Positions 8,336 to 14,767 of a DNA stretch of 64,000 bases are shown here, piece by piece. Within the stretch, counting starts at the first letter, position 1. The number at the start of each line of letters is the position of its first letter. Under the pieces are notes generated by a model. That model was not told the origin of the DNA. It worked only from the letters and a program-made list of their open reading frames with translations, and searched no databases. The position numbers and the translations under genes are program-made. Source of the DNA: Nocardia sienata NBRC 100364 (lineage in GTDB: Bacteria; Actinomycetota; Actinomycetes; Mycobacteriales; Mycobacteriaceae); assembly GCF_001613205.1 (NCBI RefSeq), contig NZ_BDBX01000005.1, positions 1 to 64,000 on the forward strand, in the 5' to 3' direction.

Positions 8336-9019
8336 GTGGTCCCCATCGACCCGAAATTCGATTCACCCGATACGCGCCTGCTCGAGGCGTTACGCGCCCC
8401 GGACTCGTCGACCCGGCTCCAGGCGGCGCTGGCCGCCGGGACGAACCCCGGCCCCGGCCTCGTCGACGCACTGGTCGCACGGTGCGCGGTCGAACCCGAT
8501 TTCTACGTCCGCGACATGCTCACCTGGGCGCTGATCCGCCATCCGGCCGAGGTCACCGTGCCGGTACTGCGCGCGGAACTGCGTTCCACGGGCCCGCAGG
8601 CCCGCAGTCAGGCGCTGCACACACTGTCCAAGATCGGCGACGGATCCGTATGGCCGGCGATCACCCGGTCGCTGCTGCACGACGCCGACGACGAGGTCGC
8701 CCGGAGCGCCTGGCGCGCTGCCGTGATCCTCGTACCGGCCGACGGGCGCGAGGCGCTGGCCGCGGATCTGGCGACGCAACTCGGACGCGGCGACCGCAGC
8801 GTTCAGTTGAGTCTCAGCCGGGCACTGGTGGCCCTCGGCGACCATGCCGGACCGGCGGTGCAGGCGAGAATGGCCGACCCGAATCCGGCGGTGCGCGCAC
8901 ACGCCCGTGCCACCGAACGGTTGCTGCGCGACCCGGATGCCGGTTTCGATCCGGATATCGCCGAGGCGAAACGGATCGTCGCGCTCGGTCCGGAACAAGC
9001 CGGGTCGGCGGCATGCTGA
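8336..9019 (+). CDS. HEAT-repeat protein coupled to a MerR-HEAT regulator
   Basis: About 227 residues composed of helical HEAT-type repeats (for example EPDFYVRDMLTWALIRHPAEVTVPVLRAELR and QARSQALHTLSKIGD), ending in a short polar tail. No catalytic motif, signal peptide or membrane segment is seen; a protein-protein scaffold is likely. The start is odd. An in-frame TGA at 8322 leaves GTG 8336 as the only standard start, but it overlaps the AGGAGG ribosome site at 8331-8336. An ATC codon at 8345 sits at the ideal 8-base spacing. It overlaps the next gene by seven bases, so the two are translationally coupled. Confidence 0.82.
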   Translation: MVPIDPKFDSPDTRLLEALRAPDSSTRLQAALAAGTNPGPGLVDALVARCAVEPDFYVRDMLTWALIRHPAEVTVPVLRAELRSTGPQARSQALHTLSKIGDGSVWPAITRSLLHDADDEVARSAWRAAVILVPADGREALAADLATQLGRGDRSVQLSLSRALVALGDHAGPAVQARMADPNPAVRAHARATERLLRDPDAGFDPDIAEAKRIVALGPEQAGSAAC

Positions 9020-10026
9020 TCGGGGAGGTGGCGCGCCGGTCGGGAGTGAGTACCCGGATGCTGCGACACTACGACTCGCTCGGACTGGTGTGCCCGACCG
9101 GCCGCACAGTCGGCGGCTACCGCGAGTACGCCCCCGCGGACATCCGGCGGATCTTCCACGTGGAAAGTCTGCGCTCGCTGGGTCTTTCGTTACGGGAGGT
9201 CGGGCGGGCCCTGCAGGATCCCGCCTTCACCCCGGCGGAGCTGGTCGGCGCGCTCATCCGGCGGACCGAGGCGCGGGTGCGGCGGGAGCAGGAGCTCCTC
9301 GACCGGCTCCGCACCGTCGATGCCTCCACGCCGGCGGGCTGGCCCGATGTGCTGCGCATCGTGGAACTGCTGCACGGGCTCAACTCACCGAATGCCGCGC
9401 GCCGGCAGCAAACCGTGCTGGCCTCGGCCGAGGAGATGCCGGTATCCACCGAACTGCTGGCCGGGGCAGTCCTCACCGAATCCGATCCGAATGTCGCCGG
9501 TGCCCTGCGCTGGGCGCTCGCCCGAGCGGGTGGGGACGGTCTGGCCGGTGTGCGGGCCGGTCTGCGCGCCGCGGACGCCGCTATCCGGCGGCGCGCGGTA
9601 CTCGCGATCGCCGAGATGTCCGGCGACGACGCGAGCGCCGCGCTCACCGGCGCACTCACCGACCCGGACGCGGCGGTGCGTCGGCCCGCCGCGCTGGCCG
9701 CGGGGGCGCGTGGCGAGCCGGCGGCCGTCGCGGTGCTCGTCGATATGGTGGTCGAGGGCGTCAACGACGTGGATGCCGCCGAGGTCCTGGGCTCACTGGC
9801 ACGGGACGCCGAACTCACCGACCGGATCATGAACGCCCTGACCGCGCAGCTCGCCGCGCACACCACCGAGCCGGCGGTGCGGATACGCCTCACCCAGGCT
9901 CTCGCCGAGATGCCGGTGAGCCCGGCACTGGGCGTTCTGCGGGAGCTGGCCGACGACCCCGATCACGACGTCGCTCTCATCGCGTCGGCTCTCGCGGGGA
10001 TGCTCGCGCAGCGCCCCACCGAGTGA
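9013..10026 (+). CDS. MerR-family transcriptional regulator with C-terminal HEAT repeats
   Basis: 337 residues from ATG 9013. Residues 1-70 are a MerR winged helix (IGEVARRSGVSTRMLRHYDSLGLV, then GGYREY), 75-115 a coiled-coil dimerisation helix, and about 140-330 a series of HEAT repeats (AAIRRRAVLAIAEMSGDDASAALTGALTDPD and similar). Replacing the usual short effector domain with HEAT repeats makes a protein partner, rather than a small ligand, a plausible input. The coupled upstream HEAT protein is the obvious candidate. A MerR-type dyad lies in front of the operon. The target genes are not known. Confidence 0.88.
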   Translation: MLIGEVARRSGVSTRMLRHYDSLGLVCPTGRTVGGYREYAPADIRRIFHVESLRSLGLSLREVGRALQDPAFTPAELVGALIRRTEARVRREQELLDRLRTVDASTPAGWPDVLRIVELLHGLNSPNAARRQQTVLASAEEMPVSTELLAGAVLTESDPNVAGALRWALARAGGDGLAGVRAGLRAADAAIRRRAVLAIAEMSGDDASAALTGALTDPDAAVRRPAALAAGARGEPAAVAVLVDMVVEGVNDVDAAEVLGSLARDAELTDRIMNALTAQLAAHTTEPAVRIRLTQALAEMPVSPALGVLRELADDPDHDVALIASALAGMLAQRPTE

Positions 10027-10080
10027 CTTCCATTGCCCGCGAGATTCCGGCCGATTCGCTCGCCGGGCCCGGTCCGCCGT

Positions 10081-10331
10081 CATCTCGATACTCATCCCGG
10101 CCGCACGCAGCCGGTCGCTGAGAGCCTCCCCTGTGCGGTGGTAGGTGTGAGCACTCCGGCGCGCTCGGGTGAGGCCGCCTCGTCGAAGGCCAGGCGCAGA
10201 TCGCTCTCGGCGAGCATCACCGCGGTCGCCCGATAACCGGGGTCTTCCTGCCCGGCGAAGGCGGCCGGATACGTCGCGCCGGTAGAGATGCGATAAGCGA
10301 CCGGTCCGGGAAACGGGCGCTGACCGGCGTA
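10081..10331 (-). pseudogene. Decayed C-terminus of a saccharopine dehydrogenase/enoyl reductase family gene
   Basis: Reading the minus strand from 10331 gives a family-like C-terminal block: PVAYRISTGATYPAAFAG, then DPGYRATAVMLAESDLRLAFDE, then ERAGVLTPTTA. The frame then breaks near 10125-10130. The adjoining frame carries on with GEALSDRLRAAGMSIE, the expected family ending, so a single-base shift separates them. The N-terminal two thirds of the gene are missing. It lies between two plus-strand genes and is not expected to make a working protein. Confidence 0.72.
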
Positions 10332-10357
10332 GGTTTCCCTCCGATCCGGCCGGGCAA
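10332..10357 (+). promoter_or_regulatory. Sigma-B/SigF-like promoter with -10 GGGCAA
   Basis: GGTTT at 10332-10336, then exactly 15 bases, then GGGCAA at 10352-10357. The -35 and spacing fit the SigF/sigma-B pattern; the -10 differs from GGGTAA by one base. It ends nine bases before the ATG at 10367, so the transcript would be almost leaderless. Confidence 0.5.
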
Positions 10358-10366
10358 CCGGGGACC

Positions 10367-10669
10367 ATGACTACCGAGAGCCCCACACCGGAGGATCGGC
10401 CGGCCGCCGGAAACTCCCCACAGCAACCACACACCCAGATCACGCCCGACGATCTGCGCCGATTGCTCGACGCGGAGAACACGCAGGCCACACTGGCGCT
10501 GGCAGGCGGCGCGGTCCGGGTCGAGACCGATCCCGATGTCGCCGCCCAGGGGCTTCCCGTCATCACCCGGGCCGCCCTCGTCGACCGGGTCGGCGCGGAC
10601 CCCGACGACAACGCCTTGACCGTGCAGGCCGCCGAACTCGAAACCGAGATCCGGCTGCTCGGCGCCTGA
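10367..10669 (+). CDS. Small unknown protein (100 aa)
   Basis: A 100-residue acidic protein with a Pro/Gln-rich start and a folded-looking remainder (DDLRRLLDAENTQATLALAGG ... LETEIRLLGA). No signal peptide, membrane helix or known motif. Codon bias is typical of the genome. There is no good ribosome site; the start lies just after a sigma-B-like -10, which would fit leaderless expression. I do not recognise the family. Its neighbour on the same strand is CsbD, also behind a sigma-B-like promoter, so a stress role is possible. Confidence 0.65.
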   Translation: MTTESPTPEDRPAAGNSPQQPHTQITPDDLRRLLDAENTQATLALAGGAVRVETDPDVAAQGLPVITRAALVDRVGADPDDNALTVQAAELETEIRLLGA

Positions 10670-10808
10670 TCATCGCCGCGCGGCCCGCCCGCATGCGCCG
10701 ACGGGTCGTGTCCTGCGCCGCCGCGGCGACCGTGCGCCACGGCACCCGCCACTACGTCCCGAGATGCCTGGTGGTGCGCCGAGGCATCGCCGCTCCCGGC
10801 GACGCGGC

Positions 10809-10828
10809 GACATGTGTCAGCACATGTC
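10809..10828. promoter_or_regulatory. Perfect inverted repeat GACATGTG-TCAG-CACATGTC
   Basis: Eight-base arms with a four-base spacer, about 50 bases before the sigma-B-like promoter of csbD. This is an operator-sized palindrome in an otherwise empty 279-base gap (10670-10948). The regulator is unknown. Confidence 0.45.
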
Positions 10829-10878
10829 CGCCCGGCGATCGAGCCCGGCCCTCGCCTATCGAGACTCCAAGACGATCC

Positions 10879-10904
10879 GGATTGAACCCGCGCATGCCGG
10901 GTAT
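10879..10904 (+). promoter_or_regulatory. Sigma-B/SigF-like promoter of csbD
   Basis: GGATT at 10879-10883, 15 bases, then a perfect GGGTAT at 10899-10904. It lies 45 bases before the csbD GTG. csbD is a classic sigma-B gene in Bacillus, which supports the call. Confidence 0.6.
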
Positions 10905-10948
10905 GCGCCCCGTGTCCACCCGAACAATCGACATCGGAGGTAGATATC

Positions 10949-11191
10949 GTGGCCGAGAATCGCACTGGCCCCCGGGAAGGACTGGAAGGCGCCGTCGAGG
11001 GCGTCAAGGGCAAGGCCAAGGAGGTCGCGGGCACCGTGGCCGGGCGCAACGACCTGCGGGACGAGGGTATCGCCCAGCAGGACAAGGCCGAATCGCAACG
11101 CGAGGTCGCCCAGAAGGAAGCCGAGGCCGAAAAGGCTCGCTCCGAGGCCGACCTGGAGGAGACGCGCCAGCGTTCGCATCAGGGCAGGTAA
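10949..11191 (+). CDS. csbD: CsbD family stress-response protein
   Basis: 80 residues, highly charged and probably helical or disordered: LEGAVEGVKGKAKEVAGTVAGRNDLRDEG is the CsbD signature, followed by a heptad-like KAESQREVAQKEAEAEKAR segment and a polar tail. CsbD proteins are abundant general-stress proteins of unclear biochemical role. It starts at GTG 10949 behind GGAGG with seven-base spacing. A sigma-B-like promoter and an inverted repeat lie upstream. Confidence 0.9.
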   Translation: MAENRTGPREGLEGAVEGVKGKAKEVAGTVAGRNDLRDEGIAQQDKAESQREVAQKEAEAEKARSEADLEETRQRSHQGR

Positions 11192-11361
11192 CGGCCGACA
11201 CCCGCACCGGCCGACGGCGGCCGCACCGGTGACATACCGGGCGGCCGCCGTCGTCGTGCGCGACGGTGAATCCACCCGCCGCCGCTACCGCCGTACTGTG
11301 CCGCTGCGTGCTGCGACTCCGGGCCCCCGGAACGGTGGTCACATTCGACTAGTCTGGCTCC

Positions 11362-12054
11362 GTGGGCACGCCAGAGCAGGACAGTACACAGGTCGAGGTC
11401 GTCCGGGTCTTCACCGATACCGCGGGCCGATGGGGCAATCCTCTGGGTATCGCCCGGGCCGCCGATGTGGAAGGCGACGACCACCAAGCGCTGGCCGCCC
11501 GGCTCGGCTACAGCGAGACCGTGGTGGTCGAGGCGCCGGCCGGCGAAATCGCCCGGTTGCGCATCTACACCCCCGCCGTCGAACTCCCCTTCGCCGGCCA
11601 CCCCACCGTCGGGACGGCCTGGTGGCTGGCCGATCAGGGCACGCCGGTCGGAACGCTCGAGGTGCCCGCCGGGCCGGTGAACGTCACCTCGGATGCCGGT
11701 CTCACCTGGGTGCGGGCCCGGCCGGAATGGGCACCCGAATTCACTTTCCACGAATTCGACGACACCGAACTCCTCGGCACCGTGACGCCCACCGATTTCG
11801 ACAGGGGCCACCACTACGTCTGGGCCTGGACCGACCGGTCTCGTGGCGTGATACGTTCCCGCATGTTCGCACCCGCCATGGGCATTGCCGAGGACGAGGC
11901 CACCGGCGCGGCCGCCATCGCCCTCACCGCCCGGCTCGGTCGCGACCTGACCATCACCCAGGGACAGGGTTCCCAGTTGTTCACCCGGCACGACCCCGCC
12001 GGATGGGTTCATCTGGGCGGACGCGTGATCTCCGATCATCCGGTCGTGCTCTAG
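11362..12054 (+). CDS. PhzF family isomerase-like protein
   Basis: 230 residues starting at GTG 11362. Family signatures are VFTDTAGRWGNPLGIA near 15-30, GYSETVVVEAP (the Glu of this motif is the catalytic acid in PhzF), TPAVELPFAGHPTVGTAWWL near 72-91, and EDEATGAAAIALTA near the end. PhzF acts as an isomerase in phenazine synthesis, but most family members, especially stand-alone ones like this, have unknown substrates. At 230 aa it is shorter than the usual 260-300. No phenazine genes are nearby. Confidence 0.83.
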   Translation: MGTPEQDSTQVEVVRVFTDTAGRWGNPLGIARAADVEGDDHQALAARLGYSETVVVEAPAGEIARLRIYTPAVELPFAGHPTVGTAWWLADQGTPVGTLEVPAGPVNVTSDAGLTWVRARPEWAPEFTFHEFDDTELLGTVTPTDFDRGHHYVWAWTDRSRGVIRSRMFAPAMGIAEDEATGAAAIALTARLGRDLTITQGQGSQLFTRHDPAGWVHLGGRVISDHPVVL

Positions 12055-12112
12055 CCGCTGTCCTGCTCCCGGGCGGATGCGGCGCGAAGTGCCCGGGTGC
12101 TACACCGGACCC

Positions 12113-12613
12113 ATGCGGTTGCTCATCATGTCCGATACGCATGTACCGAAGCGGGCCCGGGATCTGCCGGCGACTCTCTGGAACGAGGTGGAGGCGGCCG
12201 ACGTCGTGGTACACGCGGGTGACTGGGTGGAACTCGCGCTGCTGGACCGGCTCGCGGCACGCAGCACACGTCTCATCGGCGTGTACGGCAACAACGACGG
12301 ACCGGAGCTGCGCGCCCGGCTGCCCGAGATCGCCCGGGCAGACCTCGCCGGCCTCCGGTTGGCCGTGGTGCACGAGACCGGGCCCGCGAAAGGCCGTGAA
12401 CGCCGCTGTGCGGCAGCCTTTCCCGAGACCGATGTGCTGGTCTTCGGCCACAGCCACATCCCCTGGGACAGCGTCACCGACACCGGTCTGCGCCTGCTCA
12501 ACCCCGGTTCGCCGACCGATCGCCGCCGACAGCCCGAACACACCTATCTGACCGCGCAGATCCGCTCCGGGGAGTTGATCGAGGTAACACTGCACGTCGT
12601 GCCCCACCGCTGA
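12113..12613 (+). CDS. YfcE/MJ0936-type metallophosphoesterase
   Basis: 166 residues starting MRLLIMSDTHVPKRA. Metal-binding motifs are complete: SDTH at 7-10, HAGDW at 38-42 (D-x-H-x..GD), GNND at 64-67, VHETG and FGHSHIPW near 108. Stand-alone phosphodiesterases of this type hydrolyse small phosphodiesters in vitro and their natural substrates are mostly unknown. An upstream extension to 12077 is in frame but lacks support. A hairpin follows the stop. Confidence 0.9.
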   Translation: MRLLIMSDTHVPKRARDLPATLWNEVEAADVVVHAGDWVELALLDRLAARSTRLIGVYGNNDGPELRARLPEIARADLAGLRLAVVHETGPAKGRERRCAAAFPETDVLVFGHSHIPWDSVTDTGLRLLNPGSPTDRRRQPEHTYLTAQIRSGELIEVTLHVVPHR

Positions 12614-12614
12614 G

Positions 12615-12630
12615 GCCCGGCCCACCGGGC
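12615..12630 (+). terminator. Short GC hairpin after the metallophosphoesterase
   Basis: GCCCGG-CCCA-CCGGGC begins two bases after the stop codon. A six-pair perfect stem without a T tract, as is common for actinobacterial terminators. Confidence 0.45.
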
Positions 12631-13019
12631 GGCAAGGAGTGGGCACGGGCGATCGCTCAGGTCGGCACGGCGTCGGCGGTGACGGGAAGGGCGGCGTGCC
12701 AGGGCACGAGTGCCGTGAGGAGCAAGCACGATGGCGACCGTGCGCCCACCGGCGGCCTCGGCTCCACCGTCGCTGTCCCACTGCTCCTGCTGTGCGCCGT
12801 GATCGCGCGGACGATCCGTTACCGCGGCGCCCCCGAGCCGATCGGCACCTCGGGGTCACGAGTGTGGAACGTAACGCGGGATCGCCCGCAGCGCGCGCAG
12901 GTTCTCGAGCCGGTGCACGGCACCGGTTACCGCGTTCTCGCTCGAACCCGCGTCTGCAATCCTCCATTCTCTCCTCCGCGCTCGGTGGCGACTGTCACTA
13001 CGGTCCGCGCGGCGAGGTG
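12631..13019. other. Long apparently non-coding gap
   Basis: About 390 bases. Frames on both strands here have poor codon bias and no good start sites. A minus-strand frame ending at 12856 reads NAVTGAVHRLENLRALRAI, which looks gene-like only over a short run. I see no repeat or RNA structure I can name. Confidence 0.45.
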
Positions 13020-13044
13020 CGTTTCGCGGCCCGCACATGGGTAT
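13020..13044 (+). promoter_or_regulatory. Sigma-B/SigF-like promoter before a small membrane protein
   Basis: CGTTT at 13020-13024, 14 bases, then a perfect GGGTAT at 13039-13044. The predicted start of transcription is about 64 bases before the GTG at 13116. Confidence 0.5.
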
Positions 13045-13115
13045 GTCCCGGCGAGACGGTGACGCAATGTGGCGCACCGGCTCGGCAGTTCCCGTCGCGT
13101 GCTCCAGGAGGGCCT

Positions 13116-13274
13116 GTGTCTTCGTTCCTCTCGTTCCTTTCGCTGATGCTCGCCCTGCCGGGGCTGGCGGCCGCCGCCGCGTACGTGGCGGTGGCGGTGA
13201 GTTTGTGGCTCGAAAAGCGGCAAGCCGCCGGTGATCCCGGTTCCGCCTCGCACGGTGCCCCCGGCCGGGCCTGA
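13116..13274 (+). CDS. Small single-pass membrane protein (52 aa)
   Basis: A 52-residue frame from GTG 13116, with AGGAGG ending six bases upstream. Residues 1-32 form one hydrophobic helix (SLMLALPGLAAAAAYVAVAV within it), followed by a short basic WLEKRQ and a polar Gly/Ser/Pro tail. It is too short for most gene calls. A sigma-B-like promoter lies upstream at 13020-13044, so stress induction is plausible. No family recognised. Confidence 0.68.
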   Translation: MSSFLSFLSLMLALPGLAAAAAYVAVAVSLWLEKRQAAGDPGSASHGAPGRA

Positions 13275-13427
13275 TCGGACGCCGCCCGGCAGGGCCGGAG
13301 ATCCGCGGTCGTGACACCCGCCGCGCGGCCCGCAAGGTCCGCGCGCCGGATATTCGGTGGCATGCTCCGGTCTCGCTCGGCTACGGTTTCCCGGGTCGCG
13401 ACGAAGTGACCGGAGGAGGGAAATACG

Positions 13428-14162
13428 TTGTCCACCAAGCTGAATCAGCTCATCGCTATCGAGAAGGGCGCGAAGGCGCAGGCGAATGCGGATGTGACCG
13501 CCGCCTATCAGCGAGTGGGCAAGGCCGATCTGCTGGCCGGTATTTCCCGCACCTACCGTCCGCTCGACGATATGGGCGAAGAGCTACCGGCGGAGTCCAA
13601 GCGGGTGCAGGTACGAGCGCGTGAGGTGATCGCGGATATGAAGAGCACCCTGACACGGTTGTTCGATGTGACCGCGACGAAGGATACGGCGAACTGCTCG
13701 GCCAAGGCCGACGTGACCGTCGACGGCGTGACTGTCGCGCGGGACCTGCCGGTCACCTATCTGCTGTTCCTGGAGAAGCAGCTCAGCGAGCTGAAGAAGT
13801 TCGTCGCCAAACTGCCCACCCTCGATCCGGCGGAGTCGTGGTCGTTCGACGAGGTCAGCGATTGCTACGCCACCCAGCCGTCGCAGACGGTGCGGACCAA
13901 GAAGGTGCCGCGCAACCACGTGCTGGCCCCGGCCACCGACAAGCACCCGGCACAGGTGGAGGTGTATCACGAGGACGTCGTGGTCGGCCGCTGGACCACC
14001 ACGAAGTTCTCCGGCGCGCTGCCGGCGAAGGAGGTCGGCGATATCGACGATCGGCTCGGCAAGCTGCTCGACGCGGTGCGCGTCGCCCGGGAGACGGCGA
14101 ACGCGACGCCCGTGACGGATGTCGAGCCCGGCCGGGCCATCCTCGACTACCTGTTCGGGTAG
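13428..14162 (+). CDS. Conserved-type soluble protein of unknown function (244 aa)
   Basis: 244 residues from TTG 13428, with GGAGGAGGG 8 bases upstream. It is rich in Lys and charged helices (LNQLIAIEKGAKAQANADVT; YLLFLEKQLSELKKFVAKLP) and has a central Trp-containing stretch (DPAESWSFDEVSDCYATQPSQ). It lacks a signal peptide and membrane segments. It resembles a family of hypothetical proteins seen in many actinomycetes, but I know of no function. A strong hairpin follows the stop. Confidence 0.85.
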   Translation: MSTKLNQLIAIEKGAKAQANADVTAAYQRVGKADLLAGISRTYRPLDDMGEELPAESKRVQVRAREVIADMKSTLTRLFDVTATKDTANCSAKADVTVDGVTVARDLPVTYLLFLEKQLSELKKFVAKLPTLDPAESWSFDEVSDCYATQPSQTVRTKKVPRNHVLAPATDKHPAQVEVYHEDVVVGRWTTTKFSGALPAKEVGDIDDRLGKLLDAVRVARETANATPVTDVEPGRAILDYLFG

Positions 14163-14175
14163 CCGGGACACGGAC

Positions 14176-14191
14176 TCCCCCTGCGGGGGGA
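14176..14191 (+). terminator. GC hairpin after the 244-aa gene
   Basis: TCCCCC-TGCG-GGGGGA, a six-pair perfect stem 14 bases after the stop at 14162. Confidence 0.55.
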
Positions 14192-14334
14192 TGGAGCACA
14201 ATCTGAGACTGAAATTCATTCTTACACAGCGCAGACGCTGCCAGGGTCTGCCGAGAAACTCAGCTTCTTGCTCCAAGCTCAACAATTCCATCGATCGCAC
14301 GACGGGCGGATGTGCTGCGATGCACCCCCGAGAT

Positions 14335-14361
14335 CCGGGTTCGATTCCCGGTGGCGGCTCT
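14335..14361 (+). other. tRNA 3'-half-like sequence (degenerate tRNA)
   Basis: CCGGG-TTCGATT-CCCGG is a perfect T arm with the invariant TTC and A58, followed by TGGCGGC-T, an acceptor 3' strand. The matching 5' acceptor (GCCGCCA) is absent, and the putative anticodon arm (GTGC-TGCGAT-GCAC) has a six-base loop. This is either a decayed tRNA or a 3'-half copy of the kind left at integration sites. Confidence 0.45.
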
Positions 14362-14442
14362 CCCTGCCGCTGTGGCGTAAAGGAAACGCGCGGGGTTACT
14401 CACCCTGAACCACACTCGCGTACTCGGCGATCACAGGTGGAA

Positions 14443-14515
14443 CGAACGATAGCTCATCCGGTAGAGCATCGGACTATCGATCCGACGGTAGTGGGTTCGA
14501 ATCCCACTCGTTTAT
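14443..14515 (+). tRNA. tRNA-like gene with anticodon AUC
   Basis: The cloverleaf can be drawn by hand. Acceptor CGAACGA (14443-14449) pairs with TCGTTTA (14508-14514) except for the first C:A pair. The D arm is GCTC-ATCCGGTA-GAGC and the anticodon stem is TCGGA-CTATCGA-TCCGA (perfect). There is a five-base variable loop, and the T arm is GTGGG-TTCGAAT-CCCAC (perfect). T8, A14, GG of the D loop, T33, TTC and A58 are all in place. The anticodon reads ATC (codon GAU, Asp), which is not the normal bacterial GUC tRNA. The discriminator is T and no CCA is encoded. A strong terminator follows. It could be functional, a pseudo-tRNA, or part of a tRNA array. Confidence 0.6.
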
Positions 14516-14517
14516 CA

Positions 14518-14550
14518 GGAGGGGCCGGGAAGGGTATTCCCGGCCCCTCC
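14518..14550 (+). terminator. Strong terminator hairpin after the tRNA-like gene
   Basis: GGAGGGGCCGGGAA-GGGTA-TTCCCGGCCCCTCC, a perfect 14-pair stem starting three bases after the tRNA-like sequence. This placement supports real transcription of the tRNA. Confidence 0.8.
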
Positions 14551-14767
14551 GCCTGTCCCGGCCGGACTCCGCTGCTAGAGCCCCCGGCCGAGGTGCCCGC
14601 CGCAACCGGGACGGCCACCTCCTGTTCGGCGGCCGAAAGCTCGTGCGGCGGATACCGGCATATCGCCGCCGCTGATTTCGCGCAGCTGTTACCGATGTGC
14701 CGAGCCCACCTATGCGCCGAGGATCATCTCGTCGAACCGGCCGAATCGTCAGAGGAGAGGACGCGTG

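Noticed and set aside
9793..11085. Minus-strand open frame of 430 codons
   Set aside because: It only crosses the real pseudogene fragment; the rest is antisense to the MerR-HEAT, 100-aa and csbD genes.
12856..13335. Minus-strand frame ending NAVTGAVHRLENLRALRAIPRY
   Set aside because: Only the last 20 or so codons look gene-like; no start site and it runs antisense to the 52-aa gene.
13385..13410. GGTTT before the 244-aa gene as another sigma-B-type promoter
   Set aside because: No GGGTA-like -10 at 14-17 bases.
14163..14550. Integrated mobile element at the tRNA-like sequences
   Set aside because: No integrase, no second attachment-like repeat and no phage genes nearby in the window.
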